From the NCBI GenBank assembly GCA_964017235.1, contig OZ024931.1, positions 103,930,221-103,994,220 of the forward strand: a stretch of 64,000 bases of DNA. The letters run 5' to 3'. This document shows, piece by piece, positions 35,401 to 47,339 of this stretch (position 1 is its first letter; every line of letters starts with the position of its first letter). The notes under the pieces were generated by a model. The model ran no database searches. It saw only the letters and a program-made list of their open reading frames with translations, and had not been told where the DNA came from. The translations under genes and the position numbers were made by a program. The DNA comes from Sabellastarte sp. h YS-2021. Its lineage: Eukaryota > Annelida > Polychaeta > Sabellida > Sabellidae.

Positions 35401-35700
35401 ACTTTGTCTCAGTTCTATTCATTTGTGAGCACTGACTGTTTTAATTAATGCTACTAGTGTCATTAACTTTGCTTCATGTGGCTGAGGTGTAGCCATTTTT
35501 CATTGAACACATAGCTGTCATAAAGAGACGACACGATCGAATGATTCCATCACAATAAGATATTGAAGGATTACTAGATTAGAGCATAGCAGATCATTTC
35601 ACAGAGATTAGCTCACTAATATTTTACTTGATTTACTTGATCAGCTTACAGACTATATTGTGACAACAAAATAATTTTTTCGTCAATATTTGAAACCTGA
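32471..35700. other. AT-rich interval without a recognisable gene
   Basis: Contains a 16-base poly(C) run near 33791-33806 and a stretch rich in ATGATT words at about 34245-34440. No coding sequence, tRNA or known mobile element is apparent. Confidence 0.5.
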
Positions 35701-36284
35701 TGCACAGTGATGCATTTACGTCAGGTCATTTAATTTAAACCCCTGTAAAACCATCAAGGGCTGTGCCCAAGTGTCCAAGGAGACAACTCACTGTGTCCAG
35801 ATCAACACCTGCTGGTATCCACTAGTTTGCAGCTATGAGAGAAAATCAATCTCAAAATATTTGAAAAATACTTATGTTGGTCCTGGGTACACCACAGACT
35901 TATGGCGAGTGTCTGTGGATATCACCCCAAACTCCCTCCCTGGCCATCACCAAGGGGAAGTCCTAGGGCCCAGGATATACTGCATGTTCTCCCACTGAAC
36001 TGTAGTTGTTGCCCCAGGGCTGAAGGTCACTCAATAACAGCTAAAATGTACCTGTATTGATGAGAAGGTCACTCAGGATGAAACACTGGCTACCTGTTGA
36101 GGGCATCAGGTGCTGAATTAAATCACACTTATATTCTCCTTTGTTTCTCTGTCAATTTGTTAGTCTTTCTTTGGTGTAGTAAAAATAACAGTATAAAAGT
36201 GTAGTTTTAATGGATCCAGGCCTGAGATCTTCGTTTTAAAGAGAAGACATCCTTGTTTATAGAGAATTCAGATTTTCAGTAGCC
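35701..36284. other. Unassigned interval left of the Harbinger relic
   Basis: Slightly less AT-rich than its surroundings. It could be the left part of the same transposon, but no inverted terminus or coding block is recognisable. Confidence 0.35.
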
Positions 36285-37290
36285 GTGCCTGCCACAGTTT
36301 TGGTAGCAGTAAATATTGTGATAACTTTCTTGGCCATGATCCATGAGATGGTAGTTACCACGCAGCTGCGAAGGGAAGCTGATTCAGTGGTCAGGGGTCA
36401 TGCTGGGAGCAGGGCCAGAGCTAGGGTTGGTACTGTCATACAGAGATCCAGGAGTAAAGACGTGTAAAGGAGTAAAGCAGTTCTGGCTTCAAAAGTGAGG
36501 CACAAATGATCACTATGCAGTCTTACTGCAAGAGCTGGATACCAATGATATACGGGATTTCTGCAACTCACATACGTGGACCTAAACTATTCAATGGGAT
36601 GGCAGAGAATTGCAGGATGGACGGCAGAGGCCAGGACATGGTACCACGCCCCTTTGGAAGCTGGATGAAGTATACTGGCCATTGTAGAGCCATACCAAGA
36701 AGAGTGGTTGATATGCCTCACCACTCCAGGAATCTGGAAAGAGATCTAAGATGTCTTCTGGACCAGATGGAATCTGCCTAATGCGTTGAGGTTGCTTGAT
36801 GGCAAGTATTTGACCGTAAGATATACCAAAGATGGAAATCACTATATAATATTGCTATCCCTTGTACATGCCAGCTCCCACTTCCCCTGAGTGGATGGAG
36901 GCAGCAGAAGGTCATAGCCTGACTCACAGATCTTTGAACATCCAGTGTAACCTGAGGGATAAGATAGAATATAACTTTATTGGTTTCCCACTGCTGTAAT
37001 GACTCAGAGCATCGTGAACCTTCTTTCTCTTGACAGATAATGTATTTCCACTTAAGCCTTGGTTGATGAAACCCATTTCCCAATGAAGCATGTCTCCCAG
37101 TCAGAGGGTTTACAATTACAGAATAAGTAGGGGACGATGGTGGGTGATCATGCTTTTGGGATCCTCAACAACTGGTGATGGGTCTTCCCAACCACTAAAA
37201 ATAAAGATAACGAGCTGGCAGATACCATCATTATGGCATGCTGTGTCCTATATAACATTTTGGTGAGCAAATATAGCATCTGCTAGTTAA
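36285..37290 (+). pseudogene. Decayed PIF/Harbinger-type transposase
   Basis: No long frame survives, but translated blocks match the Harbinger transposase plan. Near 36512-36560 reads LLQELDTNDIRDF, like the conserved N-terminal block. Near 36640 reads TWYHAPLEAGMK, like the family's TRWRKALEPGLK block. At 37037-37140 reads DNVFPLKPWLMKP and then RVYNYRISRGRR. At about 37145-37265 reads AFGILNNW and then ACCVLYNIL, the usual ending. The frame at 36285-36467 (MPATVLVAVNIV..) may be the original N-terminus. A T-rich stretch plus TGACAG just before 37037 could be a former splice acceptor. Much of the catalytic centre is missing or unrecognisable. I did not find terminal inverted repeats. Frames shift several times and stops are present, so it cannot make transposase. 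Confidence 0.72.
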
Positions 37291-37624
37291 GGAATATATG
37301 GGAGAGCCTCAACTCTATGAAGTAGACCATGTAGTGTCCAGGCTAAACCACACCAGTGAGACCAAAGACCAGAGGGAGGTGGAGATCCAGTATCTATCCA
37401 ATAAGAGGGCAGTGCAATGGTAGCAGGGCAGAGATTGAATCAAACTCCAGTGAAGGATTTTAATCTTTTAGCCATTTTCAGGGCCACTCATTTGTTCCAA
37501 AATTGATTCAGTGCTCTGTGTTCACAGAAGTATTAAAAACTCTTACCACCATGTATAAACTGTCCCCACATGAAGCAATTCTCTGACACACAATATATAT
37601 TGCACAAGGTCCTGGTAAACATGG

Positions 37625-37835
37625 AGAAATGTATTTTGTAAACTTGACTGGGGATCAGGGTTCAAACTTTTGAAAATAGTTTCGAAATTATTTCGGGAGT
37701 CAGGGTTTGAGCCCAGTTTTTAAGTGTTGGGTGTTTAGGGTTCTAACCCTTTAACTTTAATGTTAAACTTTAGAGGGTTTATGGTTCAAACCCTTCAATT
37801 TAATTTTAAAATCTTGGGGGTTAAGGGCCCTTTTC
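37625..37835. repeat. Degenerate palindromic GGGTTCAAACCC-like words
   Basis: Repeated imperfect palindromes: GGGTTCAAACTTT, AGGGTTCTAACCCT, ATGGTTCAAACCC and a GGGTTTGAGCCC variant, spaced irregularly over about 200 bases. They resemble B-box cores, but no A box accompanies them. Confidence 0.5.
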
Positions 37836-40800
37836 AAGCCCTTTATTTCTTTGAATACTTCATATCGCTTATAGTATTTAGACGAATTGGGCAAATAGTG
37901 TGAATTGTTTTTGTATTGTGTTATTATGTGACTCAAAATATCAGACGGGGATGTCTGACCTAACTGAGGGGATGTCCCCAACCCAAAAGCAAAAAGACTA
38001 GGCGCTGGTGTCTTCTGCAGAGATGGATAAAGAATAAATGTTCCAGTTTCATGCCGTGTAACTACTTGTGGTACTGTTTGGGGTATTTACTGCTTTTGTT
38101 TCATTGGTGTTGCTGGGTGCTTTGGCCAATTTTTGTTGAGCTAATGCAGGTAGCTCTTGATGTTGATAACTACCCCAGATGAAAAACGTTACCTGGTGTC
38201 TACTTTGGGTGACTGTCTACACTACTAACTACTCGTGAAGCCACCAGGGTACTGGGAAGCCAATCCAAGTAGCAGACAACGAATCAGGGTGTGAGAGAAG
38301 CCACTCAGAACTGCTGCGGTGTACTTTTTAATCTTTGGGGAATAGTCACGCCCTACTGAGGGTGAATGTAGGTGATTCATGATGACAGTCCCAGTCACCG
38401 GAGCTGACCATGTATTATCAGAATCAGCAGGGGGCATTTTACAAAATCAGGGAGATACTAAACCTATTGTGATGTTTTTAGTACATGGATGGACTGAAAA
38501 ACACTGTATGGCTGCTGATTGCTCCCATGCTATTTGGCAGTGGAACAACTACTTTTTAAAAAATCACATCAGTTTAACTTGCATCTATTGTTGTCCGAAA
38601 AATCTTAAAATCAGCCAAGTCTCAGACTGCTCCACTAGCTCATATCTAAATTTAAATCTAGTTTGTTCTTCAAAACTTAAACTTTGGAATAGACATGATT
38701 TACAATTACAAATATAATCACAAATGATTGACAGAAAAGATTCTTGAGACTTTGGGCTCAAAGGCTGAGTCCATAGATTCCATAGACTTAGCCATGTAGT
38801 ATCAAATGTTAGAGCTAAAAGTTTTGAAATAATGTCTGTGACCAGGCTTGAACCCCTTTGTTAAAATTGGCAAAGTGAAAGAATTACAATACAATCTACA
38901 CATACACCACCATCTGGAACTGTTTGTCTTTCACTTGTGTTTATTCACAAGATTTCATGACTTGATGCAAGGCTATTTAATAAATGTGTTAAATTGTTAT
39001 GTTGCAAAAAAAAATCATCTGGAAAATAGTTTTTATTCATTCTTATCAATGTAACAGTCGGATATGGAGGCAAATGATAATGCAACATCCTTGGAAGGTC
39101 ATTTTTTCTTACAAACATTTGATAGTGCTTTTGCCAAACTAATCTGAAAATACCCATTATTAACACTCTCACAGAGAGGGTTTGAAACACTTGATTACAT
39201 CTAATCAAAAAAAATCCTTTCAGGCAGGATAACACATTCTAATAGAGATTAAAATGTAGGTGAGTTTCAGGCATGTTTTACTCTGCTAAACTAGCTTTAA
39301 AACACAGGTAAATAGCCTTCTGGTGACTGGTAATTAGGGGATAATTTTGACATCTTTCCAAAAGCACCACCCAAAAAACAAATTTACACTCTCTAATCTG
39401 TTTTCAGAATTCTTTCAAGACATTTACTATAGGGTCTGTGCACGCGTTAAATGGATATTGTCTGTCTGATCCTTTGATTCTTTAAAACCTTCCGAAGGTT
39501 CTTGTTTATCATTTAACACTGTGCTCTAGTTGCAAAGCATTGTCATGACTACAGGTTGTACAGGTGGTTTTCCTTACTGGTACAGTCACTCAAAGGCTCA
39601 CTTGTAAATTATAAACAATTCAAGTGAGAATACTTTACAAGTGGACGTTTTCACTGTTGAAGCAAAAGAAAATTTTATCTTGTGAACTTGAAAATAAAAA
39701 GTCCAAATAAAAGTGTAAATCTTTATCAATTTTTTTAAATACTAGTTGGCCCTCGATGAACCATGATTCTCGTGAATTCCTGTACACTAAAAGTTGAAGT
39801 TAACTTAGTGTGAAAAACAAGGTTTAAAGAAAGGTACTCTGTGTCATCAAACTTAATGTACAAATTTGCTTAGAAAGTGTTTCATAACAGCTACAACAGA
39901 CCGGATTATATAGAAATCCCTGGACAACACTACAACTTCAATAATTCAACAGAATGGCAAGCAACAAAAACTAAGTAAGTTAATACAAATAAACATTTCT
40001 TTCCAACAAACGATCATACCAATAAAACAACTAAAAATAACAGTGTTATGAAAAGAAGGCCTTGTGTAAACAATGGGGTGCAATAAACTGTGCTTTATAA
40101 GCTTAACATGTTATTCCACTAAATGCCAATGGATTAAGTCAACATTGGTTGTTGCTTGCTGTTACATATTACTGTTCTGTTCCCCCTTTTGTATCTACAT
40201 AAACAGATCACATATTATTACACAGAATAGCACGCTGGAGATGAAACAGAATTTTATATTTAGCCTTGACTTAAATTTTACTGGGCTTATTTTTGTTTCC
40301 AGTTATTTTAACTATACAAACAGCTTGTTTTGAAGGTGATTTTTCTGGACTAGATTAAAGATACTGGAAATGAGACCAGGGAGTTGGCCTGGAGTCACGT
40401 GTTTGTAGGTGGTGTATTAAAGTTAGAAATGTATGTGTGGTTTTTTTATGTTAAAAAGCGTGAAAATTTGAAAAAAAAATGATGTTTAGGTTTATTTTAA
40501 AATGTATTAAAACAAAGTGTCTTAAAACTAGTGGAATTTGTCACAATAAAAAACCCTCACCGAGTGGCCCACACCTGTAACTGTACTCATCCACAAAAGA
40601 AGACATTGGCAATGACAGGCAGGCTGTGGACCAAAGTGAAAGTTGCATCAATTTCTGACACTGCTACACAAAACACAAGACAATGCTAATTCACATTCGG
40701 ATTCAAACATTTCTGACAAACTCATAGTACAGATACTTTATTTGATAAAGGTGACATAATATCAACCATCTAGATAACCTCATCAATATTAGAATCTTTA

Positions 40801-42542
40801 ACGACAATGTTTTTGGAAAGTCTTAAGCAGGAAAGTCACAGCTCAAAGTCTCAAAATTAAGGTGACATTTTTAATCCCACATGTTGTCATATGTTAGTTT
40901 TTGCTATTATTCTTTCCCTTTTTTGGTCTTAATGTACACCTAATAAGGCAAACAACAAAATAGAGTGAGAACATAAAAATTGCTGTAATTATCATACTTT
41001 AATTTACTCTGTATATGAACAGATTATTTAATCATTTTAATTTATGTTACTATTGCCATAAGTTAGATGATTTTTTTTAATCCTCCACCAGTGACATGAG
41101 AGCAAACGTGTACACTACTGGTGCGCTAGTATTTTTCACAGTTTCTTAAAACACAGTAGGTTTAAGTAAATCTTTAAATACTTTTTTTGCTAAAAGAATT
41201 CTGTAGAAAAAACAGTGTCTTGGTCAGAAACACAGAAGTTATACATCTGTGATGCTCTGGGAAGGAAATAAAAAAATTCCTAAAAGGAAACTACACTGAT
41301 TGATCAAACTGTTGTTTCTGTACCAGTGAGGCTCACACATGGGTTATTAATAATTTATAAAGTAAATTAGTTTGAAATTGGGGCATCCATGTGGTGGCTT
41401 CAACAGTATTATGATGTGAGATGCATGTACATTACAAGAACAGATGATTCCTTCAACATAAGCTGTAAAAGAATATTTCCATTTCAGTTCTTTGCCTCCA
41501 GATACAAGTACAATGTACATTAATATACAAAAATAGTTCACACAGTACATGTGGTATTAATTACTATGTCAATTGTATGGTTTTGCGACTTAAAGTAATG
41601 CTACAATAAACTTGTACAATAACCCATTTACTGACTCTGATGATCCTTTTATGTTTTATTTTGGTTCGGGGTTGCAATAAAATCGTGTCTTTTGATCTGG
41701 AGTACATACAATCCATTGCCCTATAGAAATATGTAACAAATGTAGTAGTTAAACAACGAATCTGCTTATGGCTATTTTCAAGTTATCAGTATACAATTTT
41801 TAAATGTTTAAATTCTGATGAAGTATCCATCTATTATTTTCAAATTAATATAACTTAATATAACTTATGTTGTTTAGTGTAATACATTAAAAGTTTGTGT
41901 CACTCTTTTACACAAAAAATACATAGAGATTTGGAGTTTCGGTGTTTTGGTGTTAACTATGGAACATATTAATATTCATACATTCACACTAATTTCTGTG
42001 GATATCAGATGATGCTTTTTTTTAGAAAAATAGATAAAAGAGAGTTAGTTACAGAGGATGGAAGAGTATATAAAAATTGCTCAAAGGCTAGAGGTTTAGA
42101 AAACGAAACAAATATATATGTAGCTGATTGGGTTAATAAATGGCAAGCTTTTGTGTGACCAAAATGTCAATTGTTTATCATTTGTGACCTGATTGGATTT
42201 GAAAATTGACTCAAGATACTAAATATATGCGCCAGATTTGACAGAGCCTTATGAAAAGGCTTAGCATTGAAAAGAAATAATTGTTATTTATTTTTGGTAC
42301 TTTAACCATTATTTATATGTACTTTTCATTCACAGTTTTATTGGAAATTACTTCTCTCAACTCTTTAGAAAAGTGACAAAAAGCCTAACAAGTAGGGCAA
42401 AATGTCTTTGAATAGTTTCATATTTTATTGTATATTCTATAGAATTGTACAAAGTAGAAACTAGTTGTGTTAACAGGTGTGTAACTTTATCATAACACAT
42501 ATAACATATAAATTAAAACTTGTTGAAGATTATATGTGTATA
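37836..42542. other. Long AT-rich interval without a recognisable gene
   Basis: Frames up to 112 codons occur (for example 38379-38717) but none carries a domain, and none has composition different from the background. I see no tRNA, SINE head or inverted-repeat element. Confidence 0.5.
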
Positions 42543-42666
42543 TGTTACAGGCAATCTGTGTAACCAGACATTACGCGTAATGACTGAACATTTCAGTCAT
42601 TTCGCGAAATGCCTAAACTGTTTAGGCATTTCGCGAAATAGCTAGGCATTACGCGTAATGACTGAA
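42543..42666 (+). repeat. Left terminal inverted repeat with four CpG palindromes
   Basis: TTACGCGTAA at 42571-42580 and 42649-42658, and TTTCGCGAAA at 42600-42609 and 42629-42638. Measured from the outer end these start 28, 57, 86 and 106 bases in. The right arm has exactly the same order and offsets. Such regular sites are good candidates for transposase binding (inference). Confidence 0.88.
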
Positions 42667-42736
42667 ATATAAGGTTCAGTATTACACAGATTGCCTAAAC
42701 AAACATTGAAGGTTTCAGGCAATCTGTGTAATCATC
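42667..42736. repeat. Extra copies of the terminal motif next to the left arm
   Basis: ATTACACAGATTGCCT (42681-42696) is the terminal motif facing left, and AGGCAATCTGTGTAAT (42717-42732) is the same motif facing right again, 20 bases apart. Together with the outer end this gives a right-left-right series. Positions 42549-42696 would by themselves form a foldback MITE of about 148 bases. Confidence 0.75.
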
Positions 42737-43645
42737 TTTTTAATAATACAATATTGTTTTTCTCTCTTTTTACAGATATTTAATGTTGTATTTGGTGTAT
42801 TATTGTATGGAAATGCCAAAAGTGTTAGTATTTTACTTTTCAGTAACATGCTATTGTTTTTTTCTCTCATAAAAGACATTCAGAATGCTCTTACAATCAA
42901 ATGGTAATCTGTTGACTATATGGTGACATTGTATATTGTATGTTTTTCCTATGATTTTGTTTTTATGTTCTCATGACAACAATGCATATGCAGATATGTG
43001 ACAACTTTTCCTGCTAATTTTAATAGATGTATTTAATGTTGCATTTGCTATAGTTTGAAGGTGGACACATAAAATAATAGAATTAATTAAAATATATAAA
43101 GTATAACAGCTGCAGTCCTTGAAGTATTCAAAAGTATTCAAAAGTATTTCAAAAGTATTTATTTTTAAAAAATTTTAAAACAAATGCTGAAATCTTTTCT
43201 TTGATGTTAATTCTGTCACTGTGTCACAAGGCTGACTGCAATTAAGACTCCCCAATAAGTTGTGTGATCATTGGGTTAGCTAATCATACTGAATAGAGGC
43301 TCCCAGATGAAAGGTTCTTGATAAAACCTTTGATGTTAATCCTGTCTGGTGTAATAACTGCAATCAGGCTATTGTAATCCTTCCATTTTTTATTGCCTGA
43401 GCAATAAATTAGTGGAGTTCTCTAGACAATGGTACCCTAGATGAATGGTACTTGCATCTTTGATCCCTGACAATCACAAGATACTTTTGAAAACACAGAT
43501 GAAAGGTATTATTGAGTTATAACTCACTCCTGAGTACTATTTTGTCTTTAAATATCACTGCAGTTGTCTTGACAAACCATATTGGCTTACAAACTATTGA
43601 TAAGCACATTGGCAGATTCTTTCATTTTCAAGATGGCAGAAAGTT

Positions 43646-44597
43646 TTGAAGACAGATTTAAAAATGGACATTTTCCTTCTGATGGGTGCTCCGTCCATAC
43701 TACAGAGTGATAACGGCAGTGAGTTTACTGCAGAGGTGATCCGTGAATTGAAAGTTGTGTGGCTGCGTCTTGTGATGGTCCATGGAAAACCCAGACACCC
43801 CCCAGAGCCAAGGGTCAGTGGAGCGCGCAAATGGGGACATCAAGGATATGCTTGTTGCATGGATGGCAGATAACAACACAAATGATTGGTCAGTTGGAAT
43901 CAAGTTTGTACAATTCCTGAAAAACTCAAGCTTACATTCTGGTATCCAAAGATCACCATATAGTGCTCTGTTTGGATGTGATGCCAAAGTTGGTCTAACA
44001 ACATCTTCCCTACCAGAAGAGATCCTGGAAAGGATGCACAGCGAAGAAGATCTGCTGACAGCCTTCGCTACTTCAAATGCTGTCCCTGTAGAGAATGGTT
44101 CTACTGAAACAGAATCAGCCACTGAAGTTGAACCCACACCAGGCCCCAGCTTTGTGGAACTCTCCAGTCCAACCCATGATGACAGCCTTCAGGTGTTTTC
44201 CTCTGAAGAGACTCTGATCAGGTGTGATGATATGCCACTCCTCACCCCAGTTCGCCATGCTTCTGCCTCTGTCACTGAATATGATGAGCCACCAATCATG
44301 AGTCCCATTGTGACTGCAGCAGATCTTCTCAATGCAAGGCAAAACAACATTCTGGCTGAGAGAAATGCTGCCAATTCCTCGCAAGTCAATCAAGCTGAAA
44401 GAATGGTGAAAAGAAGTAGGCTTCATCTACCACCTGGGCAACCTGGAGACACTGTGGCAGTCCCCATCCCACTTGTGGACAGGGGCCGAGGTGATCCAAG
44501 AAACCTTCTTGGGATCATTCTCAACCGTGATGACAATGACCTGTACACGATTTGTGTCAGTTCAGGGATCTTAAAGTCTTACCAGGAATCAATTTGA
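43646..44597 (+). pseudogene. Ginger-type integrase, C-terminal half
   Basis: The region encodes LQSDNGSEFTAEVIRELK (second catalytic Asp of the DDE core) at about 43700-43760. After a change of frame it encodes HPQSQGSVERANGD-like sequence bearing the catalytic Glu (SVERANGD; frame 43782-44597, 271 codons). That frame continues through the SPYSALFGCDAKVG block into an acidic, Ser/Thr-rich linker and an LHLPPGQPGDTVAVP block with a GRGDPRNLLG element. By family, the enzyme cuts and joins transposon ends. The first catalytic Asp is not seen, so it is inactive as it stands. The frame change falls in a C-run near 43797-43803. Confidence 0.8.
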
Positions 44598-44616
44598 CCT
44601 ATGCCAACAAGCTATC

Positions 44617-44820
44617 TTGAAAGAAACTGATGTCAACAAAACCCGTACCATTACTCTACGTGCTGCTGTTGGTGAAGAGTCTGCCTCTGGTGGACAGGGT
44701 TATGTGAAGTGTAACTGTTTTGGATGCAAAAAATGTGAAACAAACAGATGCAAGTGTTACAAAAGTAAGCTCAAGTGTTCAAGTCATTGCCACAGTGGAC
44801 TCTCATGTAAAAATAAGTAG
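44617..44820 (+). pseudogene. Cys-rich C-terminal motif of the Ginger-type protein
   Basis: A 67-codon frame ending GQGYVKCNCFGCKK, then NRCKCYKSKLKCSSHCH and SLSCKN. The run of about twelve Cys plus His pairs resembles the Cys-rich tail of KRBA2-like and Ginger proteins, thought to bind zinc. It follows the integrase frame by 19 bases in another frame and was probably once continuous with it. Confidence 0.72.
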
Positions 44821-44950
44821 TTCCTTTCAGTAGTTAATAATGCTTTTGCTTTAATTAGTTTTCAATTTTGTCGTTTTTGAATGTATTTTATATTTATGTA
44901 TGATTTATATGTGTACACTGACACATTTTAATTGTTGTCATTAAAAGTTC

Positions 44951-44956
44951 AATAAA
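44951..44956 (+). terminator. Polyadenylation signal of the Ginger-type gene
   Basis: AATAAA lies about 130 bases after the Cys-rich frame and still inside the transposon, as expected for a transposase 3' UTR. Confidence 0.55.
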
Positions 44957-45103
44957 AGTGATAAAATACAAGTTTTGCTGTTGCTCTTCATTAATGGAAT
45001 AGCTGGTATATGCTCAAAACCTATCACAAGCAAGCTTATCAGTGTATTATACCAAGACACGGGTACCTTTCTGTCATATTTGATACAAAAGTATGTTCAG
45101 GCA

Positions 45104-45252
45104 TTACGCGTAATGCCTAGAGCTCACTTTTAGCCATTACGCGTAATGCCTAGCTGTTTCGCGAAATGCCTGAACAGTTTAGGCATTTCGCGAAATGACT
45201 GAAATGTTCAGGCATTACGCGTAATGCCTGGTTACACAGATTGCCTGTAACA
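45104..45252 (-). repeat. Right terminal inverted repeat with five CpG palindromes
   Basis: From the outer end inward: TTACGCGTAA (45215-45224), TTTCGCGAAA (45186-45195 and 45157-45166), TTACGCGTAA (45137-45146), plus a fifth TTACGCGTAA (45104-45113) with no partner in the left arm. Several sit inside perfect 20-base palindromes such as AGGCATTACGCGTAATGCCT. Confidence 0.88.
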
Positions 45253-46456
45253 TATATAAGATACAATAACACATAAAACACCGCACACAGTATTACTGTT
45301 TGTTCACCCACAGTAGGTCAGGTGATTTGTGAGTTCTCTAGATCAATATGGGGTTGGGGGTTTCAAAGCTGCATGTTCAAATGAAACAAAGGCTTCTGTT
45401 TCTTCCTGTTTATCACTCAGTGCTTGATTAGGTGTTAATTAAGGGAAACATTAATTCACCTTCTGAATAGAAATGGTTACATTCTCTGAGAATAATCTCC
45501 TAAAGATTCCACATGACACAAGAAGTAACAATCTAATGAGGTTTTCAGTTTCACTGAGAGAGCTGCCACTAATGTATATAACCTAAGAGCATGTCATACT
45601 TCTCCGTCCACACACTACAGTTAAAACCCATGTCACATTGTTATAGGTGTAATTCCGTCCCCATATGTAGTGCAATGATTGAAAATGTGGTGGGTTGAGA
45701 TTCATTCTTGAAGCTGCCAAAATTATTATGACACACCTCAAGGGGGACATTTTGGGGTCAACTGCTGCCATGTCCATGTTTTCACTACTTGACGACCCTA
45801 TATCTCTCACATTTGGGATATATAGTGTTATTGAGTAGGTCAAACCTTTCCTGCCAGTCGAATCAGTATTTATTTGATTTCAATTTGACGACCTTGTCCT
45901 TGTGACCCAGGAAATAGACCTTGTATGTTGACAGTACATATTGACCAATGAGCCACCATATGTGTCCATCACCCCTTTACACCTCTAGCATGTACAGTGC
46001 AGTACAGCCCATGATCAATTATTGGAGGTTTTTCAAACACTTTCAAAAAGTGGTATTAAGCACAAAATGTGTTCAATGTTATATTGGATCTCCCCTGAAA
46101 GTATTCCACCAAAAATGTCAATCCCAGCAAATGCATCCTTCCAAAATAAGAAAGTTCCTATTTGGTTGTAGCTCAATACTCTGACACAGAAAGGTGTGAC
46201 CTGGGTATTACAGCTTAAATACATTAAAATATGTGCATATACCCTCAGTTTTCTGCATTGTTTTGGTCTTGGTTCCAGTCTGCTACAAGTGAACCGGCTC
46301 ATCTACTTTTATTTCTGGTTCAATTCCCTTTGTACTTTTTGCTTTGTATTTTGGTAGGACATCTTGTTGGGACTTGCATTTGGGTCTGAAGTCTTTGTTG
46401 TCATTTCACACAACTTGGAAAGTGTTTTGTTTTTGTACCTCTTTTATTAAATGATT
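45253..46456. other. Interval without a recognisable gene
   Basis: Short overlapping frames on both strands only. No domain or repeat can be named. Confidence 0.5.
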
Positions 46457-46612
46457 GAGAGGTCCTCAGTGGCCTAGTGGTTAGCAAGTTTGGGATATCC
46501 CCTCTGGGTTTGAGCCCCACAACTGACAATGTTAAGGACCTGTCCCGGTATGACCCTGCCTGATGAACGGGATGTAAAACACCAACTTTGACCTTAATAA
46601 ATTATTGAAATG
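46457..46612 (+). mobile_element. tRNA-derived SINE, family 3
   Basis: The head has an A box (TGGCCTAGTGGTTAGCAAG) and a B box (GGGTTTGAGCCCC) at tRNA-like spacing. The short tail GATGTAAAACACCAACTTTG resembles the GTAAAACCCC end of family 1, so both may use the same LINE partner. The element is only about 155 bases long. Confidence 0.75.
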
Positions 46613-46939
46613 CCTCTCAGGAGGGGTGAAAGCAAGGCAGAATGGATATTTTGGGAAAATTCGTTTTTCAACGTTTGCTACCCTGATATAAAAAAGTTTC
46701 TGTTTGGATGCATAGGGCAAGATCGTTAAGGGAAAAGCAAACACATACAAATATGACAATATTAGGAAAGGTGACATAGCAGAAGAAGAGGCCATAGCAC
46801 ACTCACACATTCATGCAATGTTTTGTTGTGGTCAAATGTCAGAGTGCTATAGATAATGGCCAAGTGGCACTCCAGCACTTTCCTGAAAAAAATTAGATTG
46901 TATAGAAAATGTATAGAATTGTTTTGCTTAATAAGTCCC

Positions 46940-47105
46940 AATCTAATTTTATCTACAGTATCTACTGTTTTGCAGGTCCAGTATCTTCCCTACAATGAGG
47001 AACTGAGTGCATTAAATTCACAAAAGAAATTTTCAAAAAGTGATAATCGAGGGACGATCTAGGTTAATAAAAGTAAAGAAGAGACCACAGGTTTTAAGGG
47101 TACTG
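46940..47105 (-). mobile_element. CR1/L2-group LINE, subfamily B, 3' tail fragment
   Basis: ATCTACTGTTTTGCAGGTCC and CAGTATCTTCCCTACAATGA match the terminal sequence of the LINE at 54889 (ATCTACTGCTTTGCAGGCGC, AATATCTTCCCCACAAAGG). Only the untranslated end is present. Confidence 0.7.
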
Positions 47106-47339
47106 TTTCACAACTCTGTGACTTCACGGCTATACGAATGCTATGGAGTGACACTTCTTATCACATTAACAGTATCATAGAACACAGCTGACTTGTGACA
47201 TTATTACTCTTCACCATTGGTATTCTAATTCTAATTGGACTTTTATAGCGCTTAATCTCCCCATACAAGAGGACTCTAAAGCACAACAAAACCAGAAGAG
47301 CAGTAGACCAAATTTCAGTATCCAGAGACAGAAGAGGGG

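Larger units (their letters stand above)
42543..45252 (+). mobile_element. Ginger-like DNA transposon with palindrome-bearing inverted repeats
   Basis: The ends are inverted: TGTTACAGGCAATCTGTGTA at 42543 and its complement ending at 45252. The arms match over about 124 bases with six differences by eye. A TATA tetranucleotide flanks both ends (42539-42542 and 45253-45256), consistent with a 4-base target duplication, though weak in AT-rich DNA. Inside are the later part of a DDE integrase and a Cys-rich C-terminal motif, the plan of Ginger-type proteins and of host genes of the KRBA2-like kind. The zinc-binding N-terminus and the first catalytic Asp are not found; 42740-43640 is non-coding, so the copy appears internally deleted. 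Coding is spread over three frames, so the copy is non-autonomous. Confidence 0.78.

Noticed and set aside
38379-38717. A 112-codon frame
   Set aside because: Its sequence shows no domain or signal, and it has no partner exons that I could identify.
42543-42736. CRISPR-like spaced repeats
   Set aside because: The repeats are palindromes within transposon ends, with uneven spacing and mirrored order in the other arm; the context is animal nuclear DNA.
43646-44820. A host KRBA2-like gene derived from a transposon
   Set aside because: The coding is broken over three frames and lies between matched inverted repeats, so a resident transposon copy explains it better than a domesticated gene.
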